The notes under the pieces were generated by a model. That model did no database searches, had not been told where the DNA came from, and saw only the letters and a program-made list of their open reading frames with translations. Below, piece after piece: positions 9,510-20,860 of a stretch of 64,000 bases of DNA; position 1 is the first letter of the stretch, and each line of letters starts with the position of its first letter. Source of the stretch: Cordia subcordata (taxonomy: Eukaryota > Streptophyta > Magnoliopsida > Boraginales > Cordiaceae); the NCBI GenBank assembly GCA_028554755.1, contig JAPTOF010000015.1:4154001-4218000 (forward strand). Reading direction: 5' to 3'. Both the position numbers and the translations under genes were made by a program.

Positions 9510-10790
9510 TCAGCCAGGTGAACAAGGAGCTGAAGTGTATGTGGGGTCTTTAAGATCCATGGACTTAATTTTATGTGGAGTTGCATTTGAATCAAGTGCA
9601 TGCTTTAATCTCTGACCATTCACTGTAAGAATTCGTCCTTCTTTGAGGTGTTTAATTTTGATCTCTTGAGAAGGATACGTCTCTAGCACCTCATATGGTC
9701 CATACCATCTAGTCCTCAACTTTCCAAGGAAGAACTTCAATTTCGAATTAAAGAGCCAAACTTTATCCCAAGGGCAAAAGGTTTCCTAAGAATAGATTTG
9801 TCGTAAAGTCTCTTGATCCTCTCCTTATAAAGTTTCACATTCTCATAAGCTTCAAAGCGCAGTTCTCTCAACTCACTCAAGGCAAATTTTCTTTCATTAC
9901 CTGCACGTTTCTTGTCAAAATTCAAAGTCTTCATAGCCTAATATGCACGATGTTCAATCTCGACAAATAGATGACATGTTTTACCATGCACCAATCCATA
10001 GGACATGTCAATGGGGGTCTTGAAAGCTATACGGTAGGCAAATAGTGCATTAAATAATCTACTCGATTAATCCTTATATCAGGCCTAACTGTTTTCTGTA
10101 GGATAGACTTTATCTCCTTATTTGACCCTTCAGCTTGTCCACTTATTTGTAGGTGATAGGGTGTTGTAATCTTATGACAAACTGAATATTTCCTCAATAA
10201 AGCCTCTAGTGTTCTATGGAAAAATACTTTCTACCATTACTCAAAATCACACAGGGCATTTCAAACCTAGAAAAGATATATTCCTCAATAAACTTGACCA
10301 TAACATTATGGTCATTAGCTCAAGTAGCCACCACCTTTACCCACTTAGACATATAATCTACTACTACAAGAATATTAGTATACCCAAAAGAAATAAGAAA
10401 AGGACCTATAAAATCAATGCCCCAAACATCAAATATCTCACAAAAAAGCATAGGTGAAAAAGGCATCATAGCTCGCCTAGAGATAGACCCAAACTGCTAA
10501 CGTTGATGACACCTTTTACAAAATTCTTGGGCATCTCTAAATAAGGTGGGCCAACAAAAACCACATTGAAGGACTTTGGTAGCTGTCCTCTTCCCTTCAA
10601 AATGGCCACTATAAGCTTCTCCATGACAAAAACTCAAAATGCTATCAAACTCCTCTTTCAGAACACATATCCAGATCACCTGATTAGCACATACCTTAAA
10701 AAGATAAAGGTCCTCCCAAATAAAATGTTTTACCTATGACATGAAACGATCCCTCTTTACTTTACCCCATTGAGATGTAATGTTTTAGCT
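9510..10790 (-). pseudogene. pol: E2 integrase (gypsy), degenerate
   Basis: Reads from about 10680 leftwards on the minus strand. The H2C2 region is well kept (FCHGEAYSGHF...VLQCGFCWPTLF...EFCKRC, 10497-10679). The catalytic core follows, broken by stops and frameshifts (9935-10496), then the C-terminal region with YKERIKRLYDKS (9737-9934) and KFFLGKLRTRWYGPYEV...VNGQRLKH (9510-9740). Order and motifs match E1's integrase, so E1 and E2 are separate copies of related elements. It is not functional. Confidence 0.85.
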
Positions 10791-12416
10791 AGCAAAGAGC
10801 TGCTTATCAAGAAACTTATCATTAATCAAAAGAGGGTTAATATGTGAGTCAAGGACTAAATGCAACAAATGATCAGCTACTGAGTTCTTATTCCCCTTCT
10901 TGTCTTTTATATCCAAGTTAAATTCTTGAAGTAACAACGTCTAATGGATCAAATAGGGTTTGGCATCATATTTTGCAAGCATATAGCATAAAGTAGCATG
11001 ATTTATGTACACTATCACTTTCGACTTTAGAGTCCATGATTGGAACTTATCAAGGGCAAAGAGTATGGCTAGTAGTTCTTTTTTGGTAATGGTGTAGTTC
11101 TCTTGAGTATCATCCAAGATTTTGCTAGCATAGTAGATCACATATGGAAACCTATCCCTATACTACCCCAAAATAGCTCTAATAGCATAATCAGATGCAT
11201 TACACATAATCTGAAAAGGGCTGGCTATAATCAGGAGATCGGATGATGGGTGTGAAGGATAGAAGAGAATTTAACTTTTCAAATGTTGTAACACAATCAT
11301 CACCATATAATAATGGAGTATTATGCACCATAAATCGTGATAAAAATCTAGTAATGTGACTGAAGTCTTTGATAAAACGCCAATAAAAACTAGCATGTCT
11401 GAGGAATGATCTAACATCGTGCACCATTTTATGTGCAGTCAGGTTCTTTAGTAGCTCAACCTTAGCTGGGTCCACATGAATACCATCTCGAGAAACCACA
11501 TGACCTAGCACAATTCCTCGTTGCACCATAAAGTGATTGTTCTCTCAACTCAAAACCAAATTCATTTTCTTGCACCGGTCTAGCATTAAAGATAGATACG
11601 TGAAACACTAATCAAATGTAGCTCCTAAGACTGAGAAGTAACCAATAAACTCCTCTAAGAATTTCTCAATCATATCAGAGAAAATGGCCATCATACACCT
11701 TTGAAATGTTGCAGGCGCAATGTATTGAATGAAAGGCATGTAAGGATAGGAAAAAGACCCATATAGATAGCTAAAAGTTCTCTTTTCATTGTCTTCTAGA
11801 AAGATAAGAATCTGATTGTATCCCGATTACCCATCTAAAAAGCAATAATAGCCTTGCCCAGCTACTTTGTCCAAAATTTGATCAAGGAAGGGTAAAGGGA
11901 AGAGGTCCTTACGGGTCTTAGAATTGGGCTTTTTATAGTCAATGCAAATAATCCATCTAGTGGTACGTGTAGATATAAGCTTTTTTTATCATTGGGGACC
12001 ATGACGATTCCAGACTTCTTAGGGACTACTTGCATCGGACTGACCCATGAGCTATCAAAAATAAGATAAACGATCCTCGTGTCAAGAAACTTAATCATTT
12101 CTTTATAAACTACCTCACTCATATAGGGGTTAAGTCGCTTTTGCATCTCACGGGAAGAGTAGCTCCCTCTTCAAATTAATCAACCTCCCTTAAATCAGCA
12201 ATCGTCTTACATATTTCCTTTTTGTGCTCTTTAAGGACTTCTAACAATCTCACCTTACACTTTGCAGAAAGATCAGAAGCAATTATCATAGGGATCGTAT
12301 TATCGAATCTTAAGAATGTATATTTAAGGTTCTCAAGCAAAGGTTTGAGCTCCAAAGTTGGTGGAGACTCAACAAAAGGAAGATTAAGACTTACATCCAC
12401 AGAAAGGAGAGGGTAA
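10791..12416 (-). pseudogene. pol: E2 reverse transcriptase and RNase H, degenerate
   Basis: From 12416 leftwards: an RT N-terminal block (LENLKYTFLRFDNTIPMIIA...EVLKEHKKEI..TIADL, 12176-12400), the block QKRLNPYMSEVVYKEM...SSWVSPMQVVPKKSG (near 12000-12146), and a heavily broken middle (11530-11860) where the YxDD box should lie. Then come the thumb and connection (GHVVSRDGIHVDPAKVELL...SFLRHASFYWRFIKDFS, 11200-11529) and RNase H (YYASKILDDTQENYTITKKE, with the usual A..L..A..NY.TTEKE pattern, 10941-11141). The order RT-RH-IN identifies Ty3/gypsy. Many stops; inactive. Confidence 0.85.
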
Positions 12417-12865
12417 GCCTCAAGGGGTTCCTCAAAACTAGATTCAAAAGAGATGATGTTGAAGTAACAAACTCATGCATGAATGATGCGAAATCAAAGT
12501 AAGCCAAGATATCTTCAAGTTCAGCCAGCTCATCCTTAGTAGTGGATATAGAGGGAGTATGTTCCTCAATACATGAGTTAATAACATCAACCATAAAGCA
12601 TTTCTTCTCGTCACAATCTCTTCTCACACGATTGGTTGCCTCTGCCACCTTCAGCCTATCTTTAGATGTCCAAAAGTTAACTCTGCATGCCTGTCTTACC
12701 ATGTACAACAACACCTACTCTTGCTGAAGAATGTCTCCCCAAAAGAATTGATGTCATGCTCTTACTGTCAGGTCCTGAGTCTATGTCAAAAATAATAAAA
12801 TCTACGAAGAATAGAAATTCCTCAACTTTTACGATGACATCCTCAATTATACCCCTAGGACACTT
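12417..12865 (-). pseudogene. pol: E2 protease-RT linker
   Basis: An acidic linker on the minus strand (CDEKKCFMVDVINSCIEEH, DELAELEDILAYFDF) connecting protease and RT, as in Athila/Tat polyproteins. No enzymatic motif of its own. Frame changes at both ends. Confidence 0.55.
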
Positions 12866-13301
12866 CTAAGACCTTTCTACTAATTGAACGGTGACATTGG
12901 TGGGAATCAACTTTCCCAACCTTAAACGCCCATACAAAGTATAGAGAATGAGATTGACACTAGATCCTAGGTTTAAAAGGGCATGGTCCATTTGATGATC
13001 ATTAATAATGCAAGATATGGTGAAGGCTCTGGGATCTCTAAACTTGGGCGGAAGGCCACTAGTACAAATGCTGTTTACTTTCTTTGTTAGTCTTACCTTC
13101 TTTGGAATGTAGGAGTTCTTCCTCTTCCTAACACATAAGTCATTCATAAATTGGCAAATGTTGGAACTTATTGAATCACATCCATAAGAGGCATGTTGAT
13201 TTTAATCTCCCTAAGTTGATATAAAACTGTCGATTTACTCAGATCATCTTTAGGATTTGGTCATTCTAAGGCTAAACAGCAAGGAACCTATGTGGATTAT
13301 C
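12866..13301 (-). pseudogene. pol: E2 aspartic protease region and gag tail
   Basis: Minus strand: INMPLMDVIQ...FMNDLCVRKRK...LPPKFRDPRAFTISCII...ALLNLGSSVNLILY. The LLDLGSSVNLLP active-site motif of retropepsins is present with the catalytic Asp replaced by Asn (LNLGSS), so even this block would be dead. It is interrupted on its upstream side at 13302-13306 by the Sirevirus element. Coding resumes at 34541 beyond that element. Confidence 0.85.
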
Positions 13302-13639
13302 ACTATTGTTAGCTTGCACATAATTTGAGTGATTGTTTTGATGATGCAAATTAGTGCTATGAAATACATATTTGAATGAATTGATAATGCTTTCTACTAG
13401 TCTTTTTGAGAATGCCTTTAGTATGTTAGTAGTAGCAAGATGTTGGAGTACAAAATGAAGATTTTTTAAGCTCATTGAGGATGTCAAGATTGATTGTGCC
13501 TAAAGTGCATCTCATGGCATGGAGGAAGTATACAAGAAAAAATTATGGAAGAAAAAGAAGAGGGAGTCACAAGGTGGAGATGAGGTGACATAAGGAGTAC
13601 TCGTTATGCTCACTTATGTTTAGCCTTGATTATGCTCGT

Positions 13640-15509
13640 TGATGTGTTGTGTTTTTGTGTGTGTTTGCATTATCATTTACTTATATTTTAGAGGTGTTGA
13701 GTGCTTATAATGATGCATTAGTGTAGTGCTTTTGATAAGAATAGACTTAAGCGTAAACAAATGTACATATCGAGTTTAAGAGACAAATTGCTACACTAAT
13801 TGCTTATTTTCAATGATTTAGGTGAACTTTGGGTTAAGATCGAGATTGGACGATGAAAGGTGATGAAGATGGGAAATGCACGGGTCTAAGAGAGAAGACC
13901 AGAGGCTGAAAAGACAAAGAATGGAGGAAGAAAGTCAGCCGGACGACCACCCTTCCAGAGCCAGTCGACCGGCCACTCTAGAGAGCATCATTAAAAAGTT
14001 GGACGACCACGCTTCCAGAGCCGGTCGACCTAGTAGGTCAACCGGCCACTCCAGAGAGCAACATTAAAAAGCCAGATGACCACTCCAGAGGCCGGTCGAC
14101 CGTCATATGCTGAGAACATATAAATAGGGCCCGATTCTGCAGAAAGAAAGGAGGACTTTTTGGTAGATTAACACATACTTCACACCTAAAATTCTCACAC
14201 ACTTAATCCTAGATCCCACCCACTTCACACACACATTTCTCACTAAGAACCAAGCTTGATTTGGAGGGTTCAAACATTTTGGAATCAAGTTTGCTCAAAA
14301 GCTTTGTTCAAGATTAGCTAGGATGAAAGGGAAGTTTCATTATCTCTCTTTCATTCTATTTCCTATTATGATTGAGTAGACTTGTGTAGGGTGATTTAAC
14401 TTGTGTAATGGGTTAACTATATACTCTTATGATATGGGATATGATGGCTGTATATATATACATGTTTCGAATTGTCTTGTTCAAATGGGTATTTTCTCAT
14501 TCATGTCTAAGTGTTTGATAAAATGCCTAGATAAGTAACATATGTATAAATTGAAGTTTGTTTGTTACTAAACACATCTAATCCATGTTATAATCGTGTC
14601 TATGTGCTTATATGTGGATGCTATGAAGTGGGTAATGCTTTTATTCATGTCTATATGTATATTTGCATGCCTAGTAACAAGCATAACTTCAATAACGCAT
14701 ACGTGTTGGTTGTTAATTATTTCTAATGGTGTGAATTGAACATGACGATATTTGGTAGTTGAATAGGTTCCATTATTCACGCGCACCTTGGCCTTGAACA
14801 TGTATGAACGCACTAGCAAGTCAAATCCTGCTGTAGTGACCTTAGAATGACGAAGTATAACTTAGGGCTAGTCTAGGCCGAGTCTCCTTTGGCTTTAAAT
14901 CCAGCCAATAGGTTTTCGGATAGGTTTAGTCGACCTTAGCAACACTAGGTCTTGGCTTTAAATCCAGCCAAAGGTTTAGGTACTAAGGTAGGTTCATTCT
15001 AAGCCACCTAGGAAGTTAGTTAGTCACTCTTGAGGTCCTAGGTCATAAGGACCACGCTGTAGCTCTAGGAGGCGCCACCTAGGGACGGACCCGCACTGAG
15101 TCCTAGGGGAAAATTAGGACACTAACTAGCAACCTAGTTAAAAGCACTCATAATAGTTAGCCATCATCCCTTAATCCCATAGCATTTGAGTATAGAATTA
15201 CCCATTCATAAGTCGAAGTCACCCTAACCCCTTCTCAATTGTTAGTTCCCTCTTGACCAACTTGTGTTCCCATTTTTCATAATCGTAGTTTAGTTTTATA
15301 TCCTTTCCCTAGAGCTCCCGATAATCCAAAACCCTAAAAATATGTCTAGTTTAGATCTTTCTTTTTGGCACTTTCTAGAGCACCAAGCATAGAATTCACA
15401 CACATTATTCACACCTCCCTGTGGTTCGACACCCGCACTTGTACACACTATATTGCACGATCCGTACGCTTGCGGGTCTTTTAGAGCTTGCACTCAAAAG
15501 ACGACACCA
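13640..15509 (+). mobile_element. Solo LTR of gypsy family G1 (same family as E1)
   Basis: A complete 1870-bp LTR, TGATGTGTTGTG...ACGACACCA, flanked by the 5-bp duplication CTCGT (13635-13639; 15510-15514) and interrupting the Sirevirus 5' LTR. There is no PBS or internal region, so it is a solo LTR left by LTR-LTR recombination. It matches E1's LTR (1-1483, reversed) and G1b (5188-6813). It provides the full-length reference for this family in the window. Confidence 0.92.
13935..14126 (+). promoter_or_regulatory. Palindrome array plus TATA box of the G1 LTR
   Basis: Repeats of about 60 bp (starting near 13941 and 14001) carry GGACGACCAC, CTTCCAGAGCC, GTCGACC and GGCCACTC blocks. A third core, GCCGGTCGACCG, lies at 14091-14102. 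TATAAATA at 14119-14126 follows 17 bases later. The arrangement, array then TATA, repeats that in E1 (1006-1200, reversed), and suggests a U3 regulatory module. Function is inferred. Confidence 0.65.
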
Positions 15510-15961
15510 CTCGTTATTGCTCTTGTTGGCATGATTTCCTTTATAACTTGATAAATGCTTTACTCCTAAAAATTGATTATGAAAATCAAATGTGCTTTAA
15601 GCTTTTTTTAAAATCCTTGACAAATCTCAAATTGATCTTCGAAAGCATGTCCTCGATCTTAACGTTGTTTTTCCATTGCTTGTTGAAATGTTATTATTTT
15701 GTTTAAATGTTTTAAAACCTTCAAGAAGTGTTAGAAACTTATGCAAAGAAAAAAGGGTTTGTTGATTAAAACTAGTAGCCAAAAAATACTTATGGAAATG
15801 CTGGTCGCCTTCTACTAGTTGACCCGCAGAGTCCTATGGTCGATTAGCAATTACAGTGTGGAACGGAAATGCTGCCGGTCACTTCTCTGGTCAACCAGAC
15901 CATCGACCTACAGCTACATAGGTTTTCTATTTTTGATTGTTGGCAGTACATTTCTCACTCC

Positions 15962-15969
15962 TATAAATA
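15962..15969 (+). promoter_or_regulatory. Predicted TATA box, Sirevirus 5' LTR
   Basis: TATAAATA followed by CCCCC. The equivalent box appears in each downstream LTR copy at 33769-33776, 35977-35983 and 38201-38207, with small changes. The diverged GGTCAACC-type repeats at 15800-15915 lie just upstream. Confidence 0.6.
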
Positions 15970-16430
15970 CCCCCTTCACCCCCAATTCAGAAATAACCCT
16001 AGATTTTGGATTTCAAATATTTCCTAAGCTATTATTCATCTTTTCAAAACTCTTTGCTTGGAAAATCATTCTTTTGAGCTATAAATTTGCATTAATCTTG
16101 AGAAAACTATGAGCCTTTGATTTTCATATCTAGCTTTTTAGAAGTTATAGTGATTTAGCTTGAAGCAATTTTCCTTTTATTGTTGATACATACACACTAT
16201 AGCTTGATTATCTTAGGAAAATTGTAAAGCTCTTTGGGTGCGGGGAGATCCTTAGCAGAAGGAGGTTTTTGCTTGGGTTCTTTGGAGTGGGATCCAAAAA
16301 GATGTAAAAAGTTGTTGTAAACTTGATCAATATTTGAAGAAGCTTGATAGTGGAGGATTAATTCAAGTTCTAAAGGGAGAATTCTTAGGCGATAGACGTA
16401 GGCTTTGCCGAACCACCTAAAAACGGTGTT

Positions 16431-16489
16431 CTCTTTCTCTCTCCCTCTCTCTTTCTCTCTCTCTCTCTCTTTCTCTCTTCTTGATTTCT
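16431..16489 (+). repeat. CT microsatellite in Sirevirus LTR leader
   Basis: Imperfect (CT)n/(CTTT) tract after the GCCGAACC leader block. Shorter versions occur at the same place in the copies near 34229-34265, 36447-36485 and 38669-38690. It generates spurious Glu/Arg-rich ORFs on the minus strand. Confidence 0.85.
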
Positions 16490-16757
16490 TTCTATTTTCA
16501 CTATTGCACTTGACATGTTCGGTGAAATTCGTCAACAAATGTGCTTGTTGTTTTTATGCTAAAAAAGTTGATTATTTTGCTTGATTATATTTGTATCTCT
16601 CTAAGGAAAATCATATTTTGATTTAAATTAATTTGGTTTGTATTTTATAAAATTGATTTTAATTTAAAAATAATCCTTTATAACTAAATTCACCCTCTCT
16701 CTTTAGTTATATTGCCACCTACATTACCCCTCGTTAGTTATATTACCACCTACATTT

Positions 16758-18629
16758 TGTAGGATCGATAATATTACATGTGGTCTATCCTAGTCCATAT
16801 TTTCAAAAAATTCTACCAAGAAAACATGCTAGGAAAATAAAATAACCACATAACACATACAAGAACATGCTTAAGAACATATAGAACATAACTAGTATTT
16901 GCGAAATATGTAAAGCTAACCTCTTGAAACGTGGGCCTTTGATGAAGTTAAAAACGTCACGAGCTTTGTTCTCACTCACGAACAAGGCCACCAAAAAATT
17001 TTACTATAAGGGTGTCGCAATATGCAACTCCCTAGTTTTCTTCTCTATTGTTAAAGAGACATATCTTAAGAGAATAGCCTTTTGTGTGGAAAGAAGCAAA
17101 GTAATATACTCTTGAAAATCTAGAGCAAAAAACTACACAATAAGTGTGTACTATGTGTTATAGTATTCTCTTGCCAAAATGGAAGAGATCAACTATAAAA
17201 TTTTTTTGATGCTAGAAATGGTTTAAGGTCTTGCCTATTTATAGAAAAAGTTTGGCACCTAAACCTTGTAAATTTTCCATGTGGGGAAACTTTTTTCTAG
17301 TAGTAAATGTTTGCCACAAGTCACGGAAGTTACTTGTACAATTTGAATTTTTCTTGTAGTAACTTTCTAGAAAGATTGGGCCAAGCCCACAATCCAAGCC
17401 CAACATATAGTCCATAATCCATGTGGAGGCCTAAGCCCAATAAAAAACTATCCAAGCCTAATTAGGTTATCTTGCACTCTAAAAAAAGCCCAAACCTAAT
17501 TCCAAGCTTTGGCCCAATAAGGCTACTACCACAATATGGAATTTGCTCTTTCAAGATTACTCTCTTAAAGTCATTTCAACTAGGGAAGGGACAAAGAAGA
17601 CACAATTAACCTTGGCTTCCAAAAATAATAAAAAAATGTCCTTGGCCGATCTAGGCAACATAATAATAATTATTTTTAACTCCGATCTATTCCACCATAA
17701 GATCAAAGTTGCACTCTAAGAATAATTGCTATTACCCAAAAGCTTATCACAAAAGAATGTGAACTTTGTCTTTGACCTACTAAATAACCGATCATAATGC
17801 CACTCTATGTATATCCATAACTAAGACCAATCCTTTGGCCTATGTACTATTACCTCCTTAGCTGCATCTTTTCTTTTGGGTCTCTTGTCCTATTGCCAAC
17901 CATCGTTGGTCATGGAATCTCTTGATCTCGGAAGTGAACCTCAAGCCATATGACCGATACACCCATAAAGGTAGTATCACTATATTTAGATTCGGATGAT
18001 TAATTTGGACAATCCTAAAGGGGCACATAGATTGCATATTGCATATGCATGTCCTAATTAATTAGAACTTGGCACTCAACACACAAGGCTGTTGATCTTA
18101 ATAAAGTAAGTTCTCACCCAAAGTGAATCAAAGTACCAAACCCTAATTTCATTAGTTCATCCACATATGCTCAAGATTAAGAGCAATGATCATTTAGTAG
18201 GAATGAGTATCTTATTTCTTTCTTCGATAGTATGGCTCTAGAAAACATACTCACAATAGTCCTGTCTAATATGCGACACACGTACTATTGAGACAAATCT
18301 GAAAAGTCCTTCAATGACCTAGGTAGATCACCCTCAACGAGGAGACTTGCTCAATATAACCTTATCCCAATAAAGTGTCTAACACTACCATTCAGTTATA
18401 GCCCCAATTTATGATGTGACTAAATCTAGACTTTGACTTAATGTGCATCCAGCCTCACTGTGCACCCAAGTCTTTAGTTTAAGTCAAGGGATCGTTATGC
18501 ATACATCAATAAAACATACCAGAGATAATACATAAGAAACTCATAATGCCATTTAACAAAATGATTATACATTGTTTAGCATCCAAAATGTCATATAAAA
18601 GTGAGCTTTAGGGCATACTAATTCTAACA
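16758..18629 (-). mobile_element. Solo LTR of copia family B, at the Sirevirus LTR/PBS junction
   Basis: A minus-strand 1872-bp LTR (TGTTAGAATTAGTATGCCC...CGATCCTACA) matching element B's LTRs at 41161-43042 and 55523-57393. It is flanked by CATTT on both sides (16753-16757; 18630-18634). It sits exactly where the Sirevirus 5' LTR meets its primer-binding site. Its own TATA box reads TATAAATA on the minus strand at 17236-17243. There is no internal sequence, so it is a solo LTR. Confidence 0.92.
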
Positions 18630-18633
18630 CATT

Positions 18634-18646
18634 TGGTATTTAGAGC
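18634..18646 (+). other. Sirevirus primer-binding site (initiator tRNA-Met type)
   Basis: TGGTATTTAGAGC matches the canonical copia PBS TGGTATCAGAGC, complementary to initiator tRNA-Met, with a small change in the middle. The solo LTR insertion separates it from its 5' LTR, so this copy could not be replicated normally after that event. Confidence 0.8.
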
Positions 18647-18685
18647 TAGGGTTCTATTTAAGTTTAACCACTAGTAGAATATATT

Positions 18686-20133
18686 ATGGCAAACAACATT
18701 GATCTCTCACCTATTGATGGATTGTCCATTAACAAGACCCTTATATTTGATGGTACCAATTATGCATTTTGGAAGTTGAGAATGAAATTGTTTATTCAAT
18801 CGCATGACTATAAGGCATGGAGGATTGTTGTGAATGGACCTCAAGTACCTATGAAAATGGAGGGTGATTAGTGGTTCCTAAGTCAAAAAATGAATGGAAT
18901 GATTGTGATATGATGCTTGAACAAATTAATGCTAAAGCTTTATATATTTTGTTTGCTAGGTTGAACACTACCGAGTTTATTATGGTTATGGGTTGCACAT
19001 CGGCTCAGGAACTTTGGAAACAATTTGAAGTGACCTATGAAGGGACTAGTCAAGTTAAAGAGTCTAGAATTAACATGCTTGTTCAAAGATATGAAGCTTT
19101 TATGATGGAACCGCATGAAACTATTGAACAAATGTTTTCTAGATTTCTTGAAATTACTAATGGCTTCAAGGCACTTGGAAGGAAATGCTCTAATGCAAAT
19201 ACAGTGAGGAAAGTGCTAAGAAGCCTACCATCATCTTGGCAAGCAAAAGTAATGGCGGTGCAAGAATCCATGGATCTCAACACCTGTCAATTGAATGAAT
19301 TGATTGGGTCACTCATGACCTATGAACTTGAGAGGAAAGCTCATGAGAAAAATGATAGGAGAATGAAGAAATCCACGGCTCTTGTGGCATCTAAACAAGA
19401 TTCAAGTGATGACGATGATGGTAGTGATGACGACTCAGATGAGGATATGGCACTCCTTACTAGAAACTCTAAGAGGTTCATGAAGTACAATAAATGGAGA
19501 AAAGGCACTACATCAAACAACTTCAAGAAGAAGGGTAAAGAGTTCAAAAAGTTGAGGGAAGGAAAGAACGAGGAGCTCAAATGCTTTAATTGCAACAAGC
19601 CCGGGCACATTAAAGCCAATTGGCCCAATCTTTCAAAAGCAAAAGATGGCAAGGCAAAGGCAAAGCACTCAAAAACAAAATTGGGATGTCACCGATAATG
19701 AAGAAGAATTAGAGGAAGAGCATGAGGTTACTAACTTTGTTTATCCTATGGCAAATGAAGATGAGGTCAAATCTATCCCTTATGATTTTAGTACTTCTCT
19801 TTCATGTGATGAAAGTAATGATTATACCTTTGAGGAATTACAAGAAGCTTTTGGGAAATTGCATGATGATCTTTTACTTGCTTTGAACCAAAATAAATGC
19901 TTGCAAAAGAAGTTGAAAATTGCATCAAATGAGAAAGAAACTTTAAAAAAAGAGAATGCATCTCTTGTTAAGAAAATTGAGACTTTGGAAAAGGAAAATG
20001 ACTCTTTTGCCAAAGATTTTATGAAGTTCAAAAAAGAAGTAAAGGATTTGGGAAAGAAGAATGAGGATTTGAATGACATAATTCAAAAGCTTACGAATGG
20101 AAGGGAGAACTTTGAAAAACTTCTTGGATCTTA
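18686..20133 (+). pseudogene. gag: Sirevirus gag
   Basis: Capsid precursor. It starts MANNIDLSPIDGLSINKTLI at 18686; the DGTNYAFWKLRMK block is the copia gag N-terminus. A frame change near 18868 leads to a 275-codon stretch (18871-19698) with the central gag region and an Asp/Ser-rich segment. The zinc knuckle CFNCNKPGHIKANW (near 19580-19621) has its last Cys changed to Trp. A further frame change near 19650 leads to a long coiled coil rich in Lys/Glu/Leu (19850-20133) ending LLGS-stop. The long coiled-coil tail is typical of Sirevirus gag. Confidence 0.88.
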
Positions 20134-20860
20134 AAAGATGGCATTTGAAAAAAGTGGAGCTGGTTTTAAGTCTACTTTCAAACAAAAGTACTTGAAAACC
20201 TACTTTGTGAAAGCATCCACTCTACTACTCCTTTGAAATCCTCTATTGTTTGTACTTATTGTGAAAAATATGGGCATATTTCCACTCATTGTTACTACAA
20301 GAGACTTCATGATAGAGACACTCTTGTCTCTCATTGGTAATGACCCAACTGAATTGTGAAATCCAAACATTAAAAGAGTTTACATCAAGGACGCAAAGGA
20401 TTTGGGGACCTACAAATAAGGGAGCTTGTACTTATTTTGCTATTTGTGGGTATGCATGTGAGCAAACATAGCAAGAAGAAATGGATTTTGGACAGTAGGT
20501 GCTCTAAACACATGACTGGTGATCCCTCATTGTTTTATGACTTTAAAAATGTCAAATGAGGAGATATTACCTTTGGGGACAATAGCAAAGGAAGAATAAC
20601 TGGCTAGGGAAGCATTGGTAATGAAAATTCTATTGCTATTCATAGTGTGTTGCTTGTTGAACGGCTTAAGTTCAATTTACTTAGCATTAGTCAATTATGT
20701 GACAAAGGGCATAAAGTTGTGTTTAAATCCACTAGTTGCATCAATTATGATTGTGATACCAATAATGTTGTTCATTGCAAGTAGAAATGACAATGTGTAC
20801 CTGATAGAGATTGATCAACTTGAGAATCAAACTATTACTTGCTTGTCTGTTATGCAAAAA
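20134..20860 (+). pseudogene. pol: Sirevirus protease region
   Basis: Contains KKWILDSRCSKHMTG near 20485-20520, the copia protease active site (normally DSGCS.HMTG) with Gly changed to Arg. Downstream text includes parts of the GSIGN..I..VLLVERLKFNLLSISQLCDKG region across frame changes (20610-20710). It processes gag-pol in intact elements; here it is broken. Confidence 0.8.

Larger units (their letters stand above)
13307..16754 (+). mobile_element. 5' LTR of the Sirevirus element, split by a solo LTR
   Basis: The left part 13307-13639 (start TGTTAGCTTGCAC) and right part 15510-16754 are colinear with the 3' LTR at 33000-34540. Removing the inserted LTR and one CTCGT leaves about 1.57 kb against 1.54 kb for the 3' LTR. 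A predicted TATA box lies at 15962-15969 (TATAAATA), followed by the leader with GTAGGCTTTGCCGAACC (near 16398) and a CT microsatellite. The LTR ends CCACCTACA at 16754, where a second solo LTR is inserted. Confidence 0.88.

Noticed and set aside
13941..14102. GC-rich spaced repeats considered as a CRISPR-like array
   Set aside because: Repeats are imperfect, spacers are themselves repeated, the array lies inside an LTR upstream of a TATA box, and the DNA is eukaryotic.
16197..16538. Glu/Arg-rich 113-residue ORF on the minus strand, and similar ones near 36310-36492
   Set aside because: They translate the CT microsatellite of the Sirevirus LTR leader; the frame has no other support.
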